From contig JBOHHM010000009.1 in assembly GCA_050725495.1 (NCBI GenBank), forward strand, positions 1 to 8,650: 8,650 nucleotides of DNA. Reading direction: 5' to 3'. Source of the DNA: JBOHHM01 sp050725495. GTDB taxonomy: Bacteria; Pseudomonadota; Gammaproteobacteria; Burkholderiales; Burkholderiaceae_C. Numbering within the stretch: the first letter of the stretch is position 1; each line of letters opens with the position of its first letter. The translations under genes and the position numbers were made by a program. Below the pieces are notes generated by a model that was not told the DNA's origin, did no database searches, and saw only the letters and a program-made list of their open reading frames with translations. Positions 1-6,193 of the stretch are shown here, piece by piece.

Positions 1-363
1 ATCGATGTGAGCGACGGCCTGCTCGGCGACCTGCAGCACATCCTGCGGGCCTCCGGCGTCGGCGCCACCCTTGACACCGCAGTCGCTATCAACTTAATAG
101 CTACACGCGCCCATCCGGCATGGGCTACGGGCCTTGTTTCCTTGGAAAAACAACTGGAATGCGTGCTGGCCGGCGGCGACGACTACGAGCTGGCGTTCAC
201 GGCGCCCGTGTCGGCCCGCGAGGCCGTGCAGGCGGCGTCGCGCCAGGCCCGCACGCCGGTCACCCGCATCGGCCGCATCGAGGCGGCAGACGGAATCAGG
301 CTGGTCGACGCCCACGGCCAGCCTGTCCCCAACACCTTTTCCTCTTTCGACCACTTCGCCTGA
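1..363 (+). CDS. thiL: Thiamine-monophosphate kinase, C-terminal part
   Basis: This is the 3' end of a gene whose start lies outside the window; it reads from base 1 in frame 1 to TGA at 361-363, giving 120 visible residues. ThiL phosphorylates thiamine monophosphate to thiamine pyrophosphate with ATP in the cytoplasm. The family signatures seen are the DVSDGLLGDLQHIL segment near the start of the visible part (Asp residues bind metal and nucleotide) and LAGGDDYELAFTAP about 50 residues later, followed by the usual RIGRI...V strand pattern. The stretch between these two motifs (bases about 85-133) is unusual: it is encoded by a hairpin repeat (separate entry). It is a housekeeping gene and not functionally linked to the catabolic operon. 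It converges on the TetR gene with 17 bases between them and no clear terminator. Confidence 0.93.
   Translation: MDVSDGLLGDLQHILRASGVGATLDTAVAINLIATRAHPAWATGLVSLEKQLECVLAGGDDYELAFTAPVSAREAVQAASRQARTPVTRIGRIEAADGIRLVDAHGQPVPNTFSSFDHFA
85..133 (+). repeat. Double-hairpin REP-like repeat inside the thiL reading frame
   Basis: Two small inverted repeats lie in tandem: GCTAT (85-89) with ATAGC (97-101), loop 7; and GCCCAT (109-114) with ATGGGC (120-125), loop 5, followed by GGGCC (129-133). The order GCTATCAA, TAATAGCTAC, GCGC..CAT..ATGGGCTA, GGGCC resembles a short dispersed repeat that I remember from intergenic regions of Comamonadaceae genomes; that resemblance is recalled, not checked. The element contains no stop codon in the thiL frame and encodes AINLIATRAHPAWATG, between two conserved ThiL blocks where the family is variable. 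No second copy was seen in this window. Confidence 0.5.
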
Positions 364-380
364 ACTGCTGACCGGTCTTC

Positions 381-1244
381 CTATTTGGCGCCTGCAGGGG
401 GCCGGCTGTTCGGCAGATCAGGCTTCCTGGCGTCACGAGTTTTCTTACCGGCAGGCGCACGCCAGGCCGCGATCCCGTCGAGCAGTATCTTGAGTCCAGC
501 CTCAAAAGCCGATTCGGAATCGAGCTGCGAGAACGGAAGCGCAAGGTAGTGGGCGCCCGGGAACTGCTCCGCAGGTGTGGACTCGATACGGCCGAGTATG
601 TAGCTGCCATGCTCTGCGGGCAGCTGGCGATTGACATCGGCATAGGCTGCGGTCATCACGAACTGTGCCAACAGGTGGTAGCCCATCGCGCTTTGTTCCG
701 GGGTAAAGCCGCCGGCTCTGAAGATTTCAGCCAGCCGATTGAGGTAGGCCATGCCGTAGTCGGTCTCGCCTGGAGACACCTGCTGAAACAGCCGGAACCT
801 GTTGTGTGACATCAGGTACTGCAGCACGCCGCCATATTCGCGTGACAGGTCAAAAATCGCGCGTGCGTGCGCTTCAACATCAGCCCGCCAATCTCTTGTA
901 AGCGGTGTGAGGCGTTCCACGCGGGCCTTGAAGTAGCGGTTGATCATGCCGGAAATCAGCTCGTCACGGCTGCCTGCGTAGTAGTGGATGAGCGCCGTGG
1001 TCACGCCGAACTCTTTGGCCAGTCCGGCGATGGACAACTCACTGAGCGGCTCCGTCATGGCCAACTGGGCGGCTTTGTCCAGAACGTCGTCGCGCGAGAT
1101 CAGGGGCTTCACTGTGCCCGCGCTTCGCGCTGAACTGCCCGCAGGTCGCCCCGGACGGCGCACCCTGGCAGGCGGACTCTCTGCCGACAACGCCGGATGG
1201 GAGACCTGCCCACTCACTGTGATCCGCTGTTTTTTTTCGTTCAT
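381..1244 (-). CDS. TetR/AcrR-family transcriptional regulator
   Basis: This is a 287-residue cytoplasmic DNA-binding repressor, longer than the usual 190-230. The helix-turn-helix lies at about residues 69-89 (LSIAGLAKEFGVTTALIHYY), followed by GSRDELISGM, the typical TetR segment leading into helix 4. The C-terminal ligand domain (about 100-265) ends with FEAGLKILLDGIAAW, common in this family. The first 48 residues are a poorly ordered Arg/Pro/Ser-rich extension containing RRPGRP (29-34), which resembles an AT-hook core. I chose ATG at 1244: the frame stays open upstream to 1448, but that would run through the AT-rich promoter region and into the divergent hydrolase gene. The chosen start has no strong Shine-Dalgarno sequence. 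It is divergent from the catabolic operon with 97 bases between start codons, so it most likely regulates that operon and itself. The effector is unknown; an aromatic acid or its CoA ester is an inference. Confidence 0.88.
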   Translation of the reverse strand: MNEKKQRITVSGQVSHPALSAESPPARVRRPGRPAGSSARSAGTVKPLISRDDVLDKAAQLAMTEPLSELSIAGLAKEFGVTTALIHYYAGSRDELISGMINRYFKARVERLTPLTRDWRADVEAHARAIFDLSREYGGVLQYLMSHNRFRLFQQVSPGETDYGMAYLNRLAEIFRAGGFTPEQSAMGYHLLAQFVMTAAYADVNRQLPAEHGSYILGRIESTPAEQFPGAHYLALPFSQLDSESAFEAGLKILLDGIAAWRAPAGKKTRDARKPDLPNSRPPAGAK

Positions 1245-1264
1245 GGCGCCCAATTCACAATTAA

Positions 1265-1293
1265 TTGACGATGCATTAATTTTAGCGTAGCAT
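1265..1293 (+). promoter_or_regulatory. Predicted sigma70-type promoter of the catabolic operon
   Basis: TTGACG (1265-1270) and TAGCAT (1288-1293) are separated by 17 bases. The -35 box matches 5 of 6 and the -10 box 4 of 6 consensus bases. This predicts a transcript start near 1300 and a leader of about 42 bases, with GGAGA at 1331-1335 placed 6 bases before the ATG at 1342. The -35 box overlaps the left outer half-site of the operator. Confidence 0.5.
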
Positions 1294-1308
1294 TTAATTA
1301 ACTGGCAA
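1279..1308 (-). promoter_or_regulatory. Predicted sigma70-type promoter of the TetR gene
   Basis: On the minus strand, TTGCCA (1308-1303) and TAAAAT (1284-1279) are separated by 18 bases; the -10 box matches 5 of 6 consensus bases. The predicted start near 1272 gives a leader of about 28 bases before the ATG at 1244. This promoter occupies the same DNA as the operon promoter, so the two polymerases could not bind together. Its -35 box overlaps the right outer operator half-site, consistent with autorepression. Confidence 0.5.
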
Positions 1309-1341
1309 TTAATTAAATACCCAAAAACACGGAGACAAGAC

Positions 1342-2605
1342 ATGACCGAAGGCAAAAAAGCCAAAGTGACCGCTGGTTTGAGAGGAACAGGCTGGAATCC
1401 CGCCCGGATGGAGCGCGCGTATGCCGTCAAGCCGCAGGCCCTGCGCACGGCCGACGGTCAACGCACGCTCGGATTTTTGTATTCGCAGACCGGCACGGAG
1501 ACCACCGTGGTTTGCACCATGCACCCGAGGGAATTTTCCGGAACGCCTTACCTCGTGCCGGACGTTCTGGACGCGCAATGCGCCTGCTGGGTACAGGCGC
1601 CGCGCTCCATCGGGAATGACCTGAGATTGGAGCATGAAGTGGCGCTGCTCGACGTGGCGGCGGCTGTCGCCCACCTGCGAAAGCTCGGTTTCAAGCGCAT
1701 TGTGCTGATGGGCATCTCGGGCGGCGCGGGGCTGTATGCCTTTTATACCCAACAAGCCCTGCGCGCACCGCAAGACCGCTTGGCTGCAACGCCTGCCGGG
1801 CGGCCGGTCAAGCTGGCAGAAGCCGACATGCCTGCGCCGGACGGGCTGGTGTTTGTCTCGCCGCATCCCGGCCAGGGCAGGTTGCTGATGAATGGCATTG
1901 ATCCTTCGGTGGTCGATGAAAACGACCCCTTCTCCGCCGATCCGCTGCTGGACCCTTTCAGCCCGGCGAATGGTTTCAGGGAAGCGCCCGCCTCCTCAAG
2001 CTATGCGCCGGAATTTATCCAGCGATACCGCGCCGGCCAGCGAGCACGCGTCCAGAGACTGGATGACCGGGCCAGGGCATCCCTGAAAGAAAAGGCGCGC
2101 GCGCAAGGAATTGAAAGAGCTGGCACCAGGCGCGATGGCGTCGCCCCAGTTGCGCATGAAGGTGGCGCACACGCCCATCCACCAGGTGTGGCGCACCGAT
2201 GCCGATCTGCGCTGCTGGGACCTGGCGATTGATCCGTCGGACCGGCAGGTCGGCACCTTGTGGGGCACAGACCCGTTTGTGTCCAACCTGGGAAGCGTCG
2301 GTTTTGCGCGCCTGGTCACGGCGGAGTCATGGCTGTCGACCTAGTCCGGAATCTCTTCCAACGCCAGCTTCGAAAAATGCGGTCCCGAGCTGACACGGCC
2401 TACCCTGATGCTCGAATACACCGGCGACCAAGCGGCATTTCCGTCAGATATGGAGGCGATCTATTCCGCTATCGGCGGCGCCGACAAGCAACGGCACAAA
2501 GTCAGGGGCAACCATCACGGCATGGCCTTGGCGGAAGACGAGGCATCGGGCCAGGTGCTGGCCGGTCGAATCATTCAGGATTGGCTGCGCAGCAAACATC
2601 CATGA
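1342..2605 (+). pseudogene. Alpha/beta hydrolase, broken by a frameshift and an amber codon
   Basis: The intact ancestor would be about 421 residues. Frame 1 runs from ATG 1342 (GGAGA 6 bases upstream) with CTMHPREF near residue 58 and the nucleophile elbow GISGG at 124-128 (probable Ser126). From about 2105 the protein-like frame is frame 2 (KELKELAPGAM onward), ending at TGA 2603-2605. It contains LMLEYTGDQ and GNHHGMA, plausible sites of the acid and the catalytic His. Frame 1 itself stops at 2230-2232. The shift lies at the GC run 2095-2104: one more GC unit would restore KEKARARKEL. A second lesion, TAG at 2342-2344, interrupts frame 2 between ESWLST and SGISSN and is most simply read as a former TGG. 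With both lesions the product loses its acid/His region. Substrate unknown; as first operon gene it may have released an aromatic acid from an ester or amide (inference). Confidence 0.8.
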
Positions 2606-2657
2606 AACAACACTGAAATTTTTCCCTCACCATTTTTTGACAAAACAGGAGACAGAC

Positions 2658-3631
2658 ATGACAACCAAAAGAAAATTCATCATCCTCGCTGCGGCGCTTC
2701 TTGCCGGACTGAACGTTTCGGCAGTCCGGGCCCAGACCTATCCGGCCAAACCGATCAAATCCTGGTGCCTTCAACCCCTGGCAGCGCGCCCGACCTGATC
2801 GCCCGCATCGTGGGCGACAAGCTGAACCGCGCGCTCGGTCAGCCCGTCATCATTGAAAACCGTCCCGGGGCCGGCGGCCTCATCAACATGAACCAGTTGA
2901 AGCAGGCGCCCGCCGATGGCTACACCCTGACCATCATGCAGGGCGCCGTGGCCGTGGTCACCCCCTTTACCTACAAGGCAGCGTCCTACGATGTGGGCCG
3001 CGATTTCGACATCGTCGGTACCGTCGGCGTGACACCCATGCTCTTCGTCAGCAATCCGGCGTTTCCGGCCAAAAACCTCGCCGAAGCCATCGCCGCCGCC
3101 AAAGCGAATCCTGACAAGGTCGCGCTGGGCAGCTCCATCCGCGGCTCCATTCCCAATCTGGCCAATGAATTGCTAGCGGCAAAGACCGGGGCGAAATTCC
3201 AGATCGTGCCCTTCGCCTCTTCCTCACAGGGCATCCAGGCCACGGTGGGCGGCGATGTGTCAATGTTCTCGGACGGTGTCGCGGCCGTCATCCAGCTGGT
3301 CAAGTCCGGCCGTCTGCGCGCACTGGCTGCGGCTTCGGAAACCGTGTTGCCCGGCCTCGAAGGCATTCCCCTGGCCAAGGACACCGTACCGGGTTTCAAC
3401 GTTTATGGCTGGTTCCTGATGGCCGCCCCCAAAGGCACGCCGAAAGACATCGTGAACCGGCTGAACAAGGAAGTGAATGAGGCAGTACACCTGCCGGACG
3501 TGGTGGAGAAATTCCGCCATCTTGGAACCTATCCGCGCTCCGGCACCGTCGAAAGCGCCCAGGAATTCGTCAGGAGCGAAACGACGTTGTTCGGCGGCAT
3601 CATCAAGACAGCGGGGATCAAGGCAGAATGA
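2658..3631 (+). pseudogene. Bug-family tripartite tricarboxylate receptor with a -1 frameshift
   Basis: This encodes a periplasmic solute-binding protein of the Bug/TctC family. ATG 2658 has AGGAGA at 2647-2652, 5 bases upstream. It starts with a signal peptide (TTKRK, hydrophobic core, probable cleavage after AVRA near residue 25) and the usual mature start QTYPAKPIK. The reading then falls out of frame and stops at TGA 2796-2798 (46 residues). The rest of the family sequence continues in frame 2 from about 2759: ILVPSTPGSAPDLIAR, then NRPGAGGLINMN and GTPKDIVNRLNKEV, ending at 3629-3631. One extra A in the AAA run at 2757-2759 would restore PIKILVP and give a normal 324-residue Bug protein. 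The downstream part has no signal peptide and no good ribosome site of its own. No TctA/TctB membrane partners are in the window. The original ligand was probably the aromatic acid degraded by the operon (inference). A sequencing error in the A run is possible. Confidence 0.8.
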
Positions 3632-5355
3632 AGACGAACATTTCCGCGCAGCAGGCGGTCGGCGTCAAGGCGCCCATACGCGGGGTCGTTTACCCACCAG
3701 CCGATGCGCTGGCTCGTTATGTAGAAGCCGGCGCCCTGACCTACGAAACACTGGCCACGGCCCTGCGCGCTTCTTTCGGGCAACACGCGAACCGCATCGC
3801 GCTTTGCGGTCCTGCCGGCGACATCACTTATCAGCAGCTTGACGAGATCACCGACCGCCTGGCCGCCGCATTTCTGCAACTTGGCCTGCAACCGGCAGAC
3901 CGGGTGATTTTTCAGCTGGGCAACAGCAACGAGCTGGTGTTCGGGTTGATCGCCTGCCTGAAGGCCGCCTTGATTCCGGTTTGCACGCTGGCGGCGCATC
4001 GCGCGCATGAGATCTCCTACCTCGGGCAGCACAGCGGCGCACGCCTGCATTTCGTGGCCGGTGACGACCCCAAATTCGACGACATCACCTTCGCCGAAGA
4101 CATGCAGAGCCGGATACCCAGCCTCCAATGGATTGTGCAGGCACGGGGCACTGCGCGCGCGCCATCCCTGTCGCTGCGCAACCTGGTCGAGTCAGTGACG
4201 CTGGAAGACGCACGGCGCATCCTTGCCGATGTAGCGCAAGACCCGTTTCAGGTGGCCGTGTTCCAACTGTCGGGCGGAACCACCGGTGTGCCCAAAATCA
4301 TCCCGCGTTTCAACAACGAATATCTGTACAACATGCGCGCCGTCGCCCGCGTCAACCAGTACACGCCGGACGACTGCCTCTTCATGCCGCTGCCCATGAT
4401 GCACAACCTGAACATGGGTTGCTGCACTGGCCCCTTCCTGTTGACCGGCGGACGGGTCACGGTTGCCCGCGACCTGCGCATGGAAAGCCTGGTCGAGCTG
4501 TTCAACACCTACCAACCGACCTGGGCCGTCCTGGGCGGGCCGATTCTGGAGAAGCTGCGACCGGCCATCGAGGCAGGAACGATCTCGTTCAGTTCCCTGC
4601 GCGGCCTGTCCTCATCCAACAACGCGGTCAGGATCCGCCAGATCGTCGGCGCGCCCGTATGGCATATGTTTGGCATGACCGAAGGCGTGATCATGGTCAC
4701 CCGTCCAGGCGATCCGCAGGAAGTCATTGACACCATGGTCGGCAGGCCGGTCTCTCCGCTGGACCATGTCAAGCTGTTTGAGGTGGGGTCGGAAATCGAG
4801 ATCCTGGAGCCGGGTGTCGAAGGCGAGTGCGCTTTCGCGGGCCCTTACACCATTCATGGCTATTTCGATGCGCCGGAACGCGACCGCGAAGCCTTTACCA
4901 GCGAGGGCTATTACCGCTCGGGTGACCTGATGTCCTTTCACGACATCGACGGCGTCCGCTATTTCAAATTCTGCGGCCGCACCAAAGACGTCGTGGATCG
5001 TGCCGGCGAAAAAATCAACTGCAGCGAGCTCGAGCAGCTGCTCGCGCGGCATCCCGCGGTGGCGGCCGTGTCTGTGGTTGGCATGCCGGACCCCGTTTAT
5101 CGCGAGCGGGTCTGTGCCTTCCTGATCCTCAAAAATGACGCACCAGTACCCACGGTAGCGGACATCGGCGAGTTTTTCCTCCGGGAAGGGGTCGCCCGGT
5201 TCAAGTGGCCGGAGCGGATCGAAGTGGTCAAAGAGTTTCCACTGACCGGCTCCGGAAAACTCAGCAAACCCATCCTGAGAAAAATGATCACCGACAAGCT
5301 CGCCACCGAGGTGGCCGGCAGCACATCCACCACTTTACAAGGAGAAAGCACATGA
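3628..5355 (+). CDS. Aryl-acid AMP ligase (salicylyl-AMP/CoA ligase-like)
   Basis: This 575-residue enzyme of the ANL adenylating superfamily is closest in pattern to the stand-alone siderophore ligases EntE, DhbE and YbtE. It should activate an aryl acid with ATP to an acyl-AMP and pass it to a thiol. Motifs: LSGGTTGVPK (214-223), MMHN (257-260), FGMTEG (348-353), YRSGDL (429-434), GRTKDVVDRAGEKI (450-463) and PLTGSGKLSK (538-547, catalytic Lys544). His259-Asn260 align with DhbE His234-Asn235, which bind the carboxylate and 2-hydroxyl. Ungapped alignment puts Cys265 at DhbE Ser240, the residue that is Cys in salicylate-activating relatives as I recall them. No aryl carrier protein is nearby and the neighbours are CoA-ester enzymes, so CoA is the likely acceptor. 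The start overlaps the receptor stop by 4 bases (ATGA), with only a weak AAGG upstream, suggesting translational coupling. The exact substrate is uncertain: salicylate favoured, anthranilate or a hydroxypyridine carboxylate possible. Confidence 0.88.
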   Translation: MKTNISAQQAVGVKAPIRGVVYPPADALARYVEAGALTYETLATALRASFGQHANRIALCGPAGDITYQQLDEITDRLAAAFLQLGLQPADRVIFQLGNSNELVFGLIACLKAALIPVCTLAAHRAHEISYLGQHSGARLHFVAGDDPKFDDITFAEDMQSRIPSLQWIVQARGTARAPSLSLRNLVESVTLEDARRILADVAQDPFQVAVFQLSGGTTGVPKIIPRFNNEYLYNMRAVARVNQYTPDDCLFMPLPMMHNLNMGCCTGPFLLTGGRVTVARDLRMESLVELFNTYQPTWAVLGGPILEKLRPAIEAGTISFSSLRGLSSSNNAVRIRQIVGAPVWHMFGMTEGVIMVTRPGDPQEVIDTMVGRPVSPLDHVKLFEVGSEIEILEPGVEGECAFAGPYTIHGYFDAPERDREAFTSEGYYRSGDLMSFHDIDGVRYFKFCGRTKDVVDRAGEKINCSELEQLLARHPAVAAVSVVGMPDPVYRERVCAFLILKNDAPVPTVADIGEFFLREGVARFKWPERIEVVKEFPLTGSGKLSKPILRKMITDKLATEVAGSTSTTLQGEST

Positions 5356-5936
5356 GGACCACACAGGGACTGCCGCTGGCCGGCGTTCACCACACCGCAC
5401 GGCCCACCTGGAAGCTGCGCGAAACCGTGCACTTTTACCGCGACCTGTTGGGCCTGCCCCTGGTCCATGCCATCTCTGCCCGGGGCTGGGGGCCGGAAGA
5501 CCACGCGGACTTCCTGCACTTCTTCTTTGACAGCGGCAACGGCAGCACCATCGCCTTCTTCTACTACATAGGCGCCGAAAAGCCCGAGTTCACCGAGGTC
5601 CGGGACGACTACCGCTACCGGGCGACACACACGGCCTGGCGCGTCGAAACACGCGAGGCGCTGCTGGAGTGCCGCGCCAAAATAGAGGCGGCCGGCATCA
5701 AGCTGAACTACCAGATCCGCCACGAAGTCATCGAATCCATTTATTTCAACGACCCCAACGGCTACGCGCTCGAGATCACCTGGCAGGTCAGGCCGTTCTC
5801 GCAAGTTGACATTGATGACGCACGCCGCACGCTTGAAGCCGCCATCGCACTGGAGAGCAGTAAAAAGCTGAGCTCCATCGATGATGTATGGCGTAGCAAG
5901 GGCTTGCAGCTCGCTGCCGAAATGGAGGTCCGCTGA
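5352..5936 (+). CDS. VOC-superfamily protein, possible extradiol-type dioxygenase
   Basis: This 194-residue cytoplasmic protein has the glyoxalase/bleomycin-resistance/extradiol dioxygenase fold. GVHHTARPTWKLRETVHFYRDLLGLPL (11-37) is the first beta-alpha-beta module, and FNDPNGYALEITW (132-144) is the classic second-module end. Probable metal ligands are His14, His93 (in ATHTAW) and Glu141, a 2-His-1-carboxylate triad of the type I extradiol enzymes. The C-terminal 45 residues are helical and outside the fold. I chose ATG 5352 because AAGGAGA (5339-5345) lies 6 bases upstream and it overlaps the ligase stop by 4 bases; the longer open frame upstream lies inside the ligase. With no cupin gentisate dioxygenase in view, it could cleave the hydroxylated ring. 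It could equally be a lyase or isomerase acting on a cleavage product; the fold alone does not decide. Confidence 0.8.
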   Translation: MRTTQGLPLAGVHHTARPTWKLRETVHFYRDLLGLPLVHAISARGWGPEDHADFLHFFFDSGNGSTIAFFYYIGAEKPEFTEVRDDYRYRATHTAWRVETREALLECRAKIEAAGIKLNYQIRHEVIESIYFNDPNGYALEITWQVRPFSQVDIDDARRTLEAAIALESSKKLSSIDDVWRSKGLQLAAEMEVR

Positions 5937-6193
5937 TGATCACCGTCTTTGTACTGGATGTACTGGAATTCCTTCCGCTGGTTGACCACGCCAGAGGCGT
6001 GCAGGCCATTGCGGTCAGCGGCCCGGCGCTGGGCTATTACCGCCTGGATGCCCAGGGCGAACTCACAATGGTCCGCAAGGCGCTTGGCTTCAAGCCTGCG
6101 GTCTGGCACGGCGCGCTGACGGGCGGCTTGATAGGTCGTGTTGCGCAGTTTGACAACGACACCCTCACGATTACCGAGGAGCTTTCATCATGA
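5936..6193 (+). CDS. Small protein of unknown function (85 aa)
   Basis: I do not recognise this protein. It begins MITVFVLDVLEF and contains the alternating strand-like pattern YYRLDAQGELTMVRKALGFKP and then GALTGGLIGRVAQFDNDTLTI. There is no signal peptide, no cysteine and no clear membrane segment; it looks like a small soluble, beta-rich protein. That it is a gene is supported by the strong Shine-Dalgarno GGAGG at 5924-5928, 7 bases before the ATG. Its start shares one base with the VOC stop (TGATG) and its stop overlaps the monooxygenase start (ATGA). An insertion this exact between two enzyme genes suggests a partner of one of them, for example a subunit or chaperone of the VOC protein or the flavoprotein (inference). 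Confidence 0.75.
   Translation: MITVFVLDVLEFLPLVDHARGVQAIAVSGPALGYYRLDAQGELTMVRKALGFKPAVWHGALTGGLIGRVAQFDNDTLTITEELSS

Larger units (their letters stand above)
1259..1314. promoter_or_regulatory. Probable TetR operator: nested inverted repeats of TTAATT half-sites
   Basis: AATTAATTGAC (1259-1269) pairs with GGCAATTAATT (1304-1314) as an inverted repeat matching at 10 of 11 positions, centred at 1286.5. Inside it ATTAAT (1275-1280) faces TTTAAT (1293-1298) with the same centre, matching at 5 of 6 positions. The hexamer TTAATT occurs at 1261, 1276, 1294 and 1309, with spacings of 15, 18 and 15. The outer half-sites overlap the -35 elements of both divergent promoters. A bound regulator should therefore block both directions. 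That the neighbouring TetR protein binds here is inference from position and symmetry. Confidence 0.6.

Noticed and set aside
364..420. Bidirectional terminator between thiL and the TetR gene
   Set aside because: The 17-base gap and nearby sequence show no stable GC stem followed by a T run.
1245..1448. Longer TetR reading frame starting at 1448
   Set aside because: It would cross the AT-rich promoter and operator region and overlap the start of the hydrolase gene; the added residues look like non-coding translation.
2637..2642. Perfect TTGACA just upstream of the receptor gene, as a possible internal promoter
   Set aside because: A -10 box at normal spacing would fall at about 2660-2665, inside the gene after its start codon, and no TATAAT-like sequence is there.
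2765..3631. Receptor gene starting at GTG 2765 as an intact 288-residue protein
   Set aside because: It would lack the signal peptide that is encoded just upstream in another frame and has no ribosome site; a frameshifted full-length gene is the better explanation.
5205..5351. N-terminal extension of the VOC protein
   Set aside because: The region is the end of the ligase gene in another frame; AAGGAGA before ATG 5352 and the ATGA overlap fix the shorter start.
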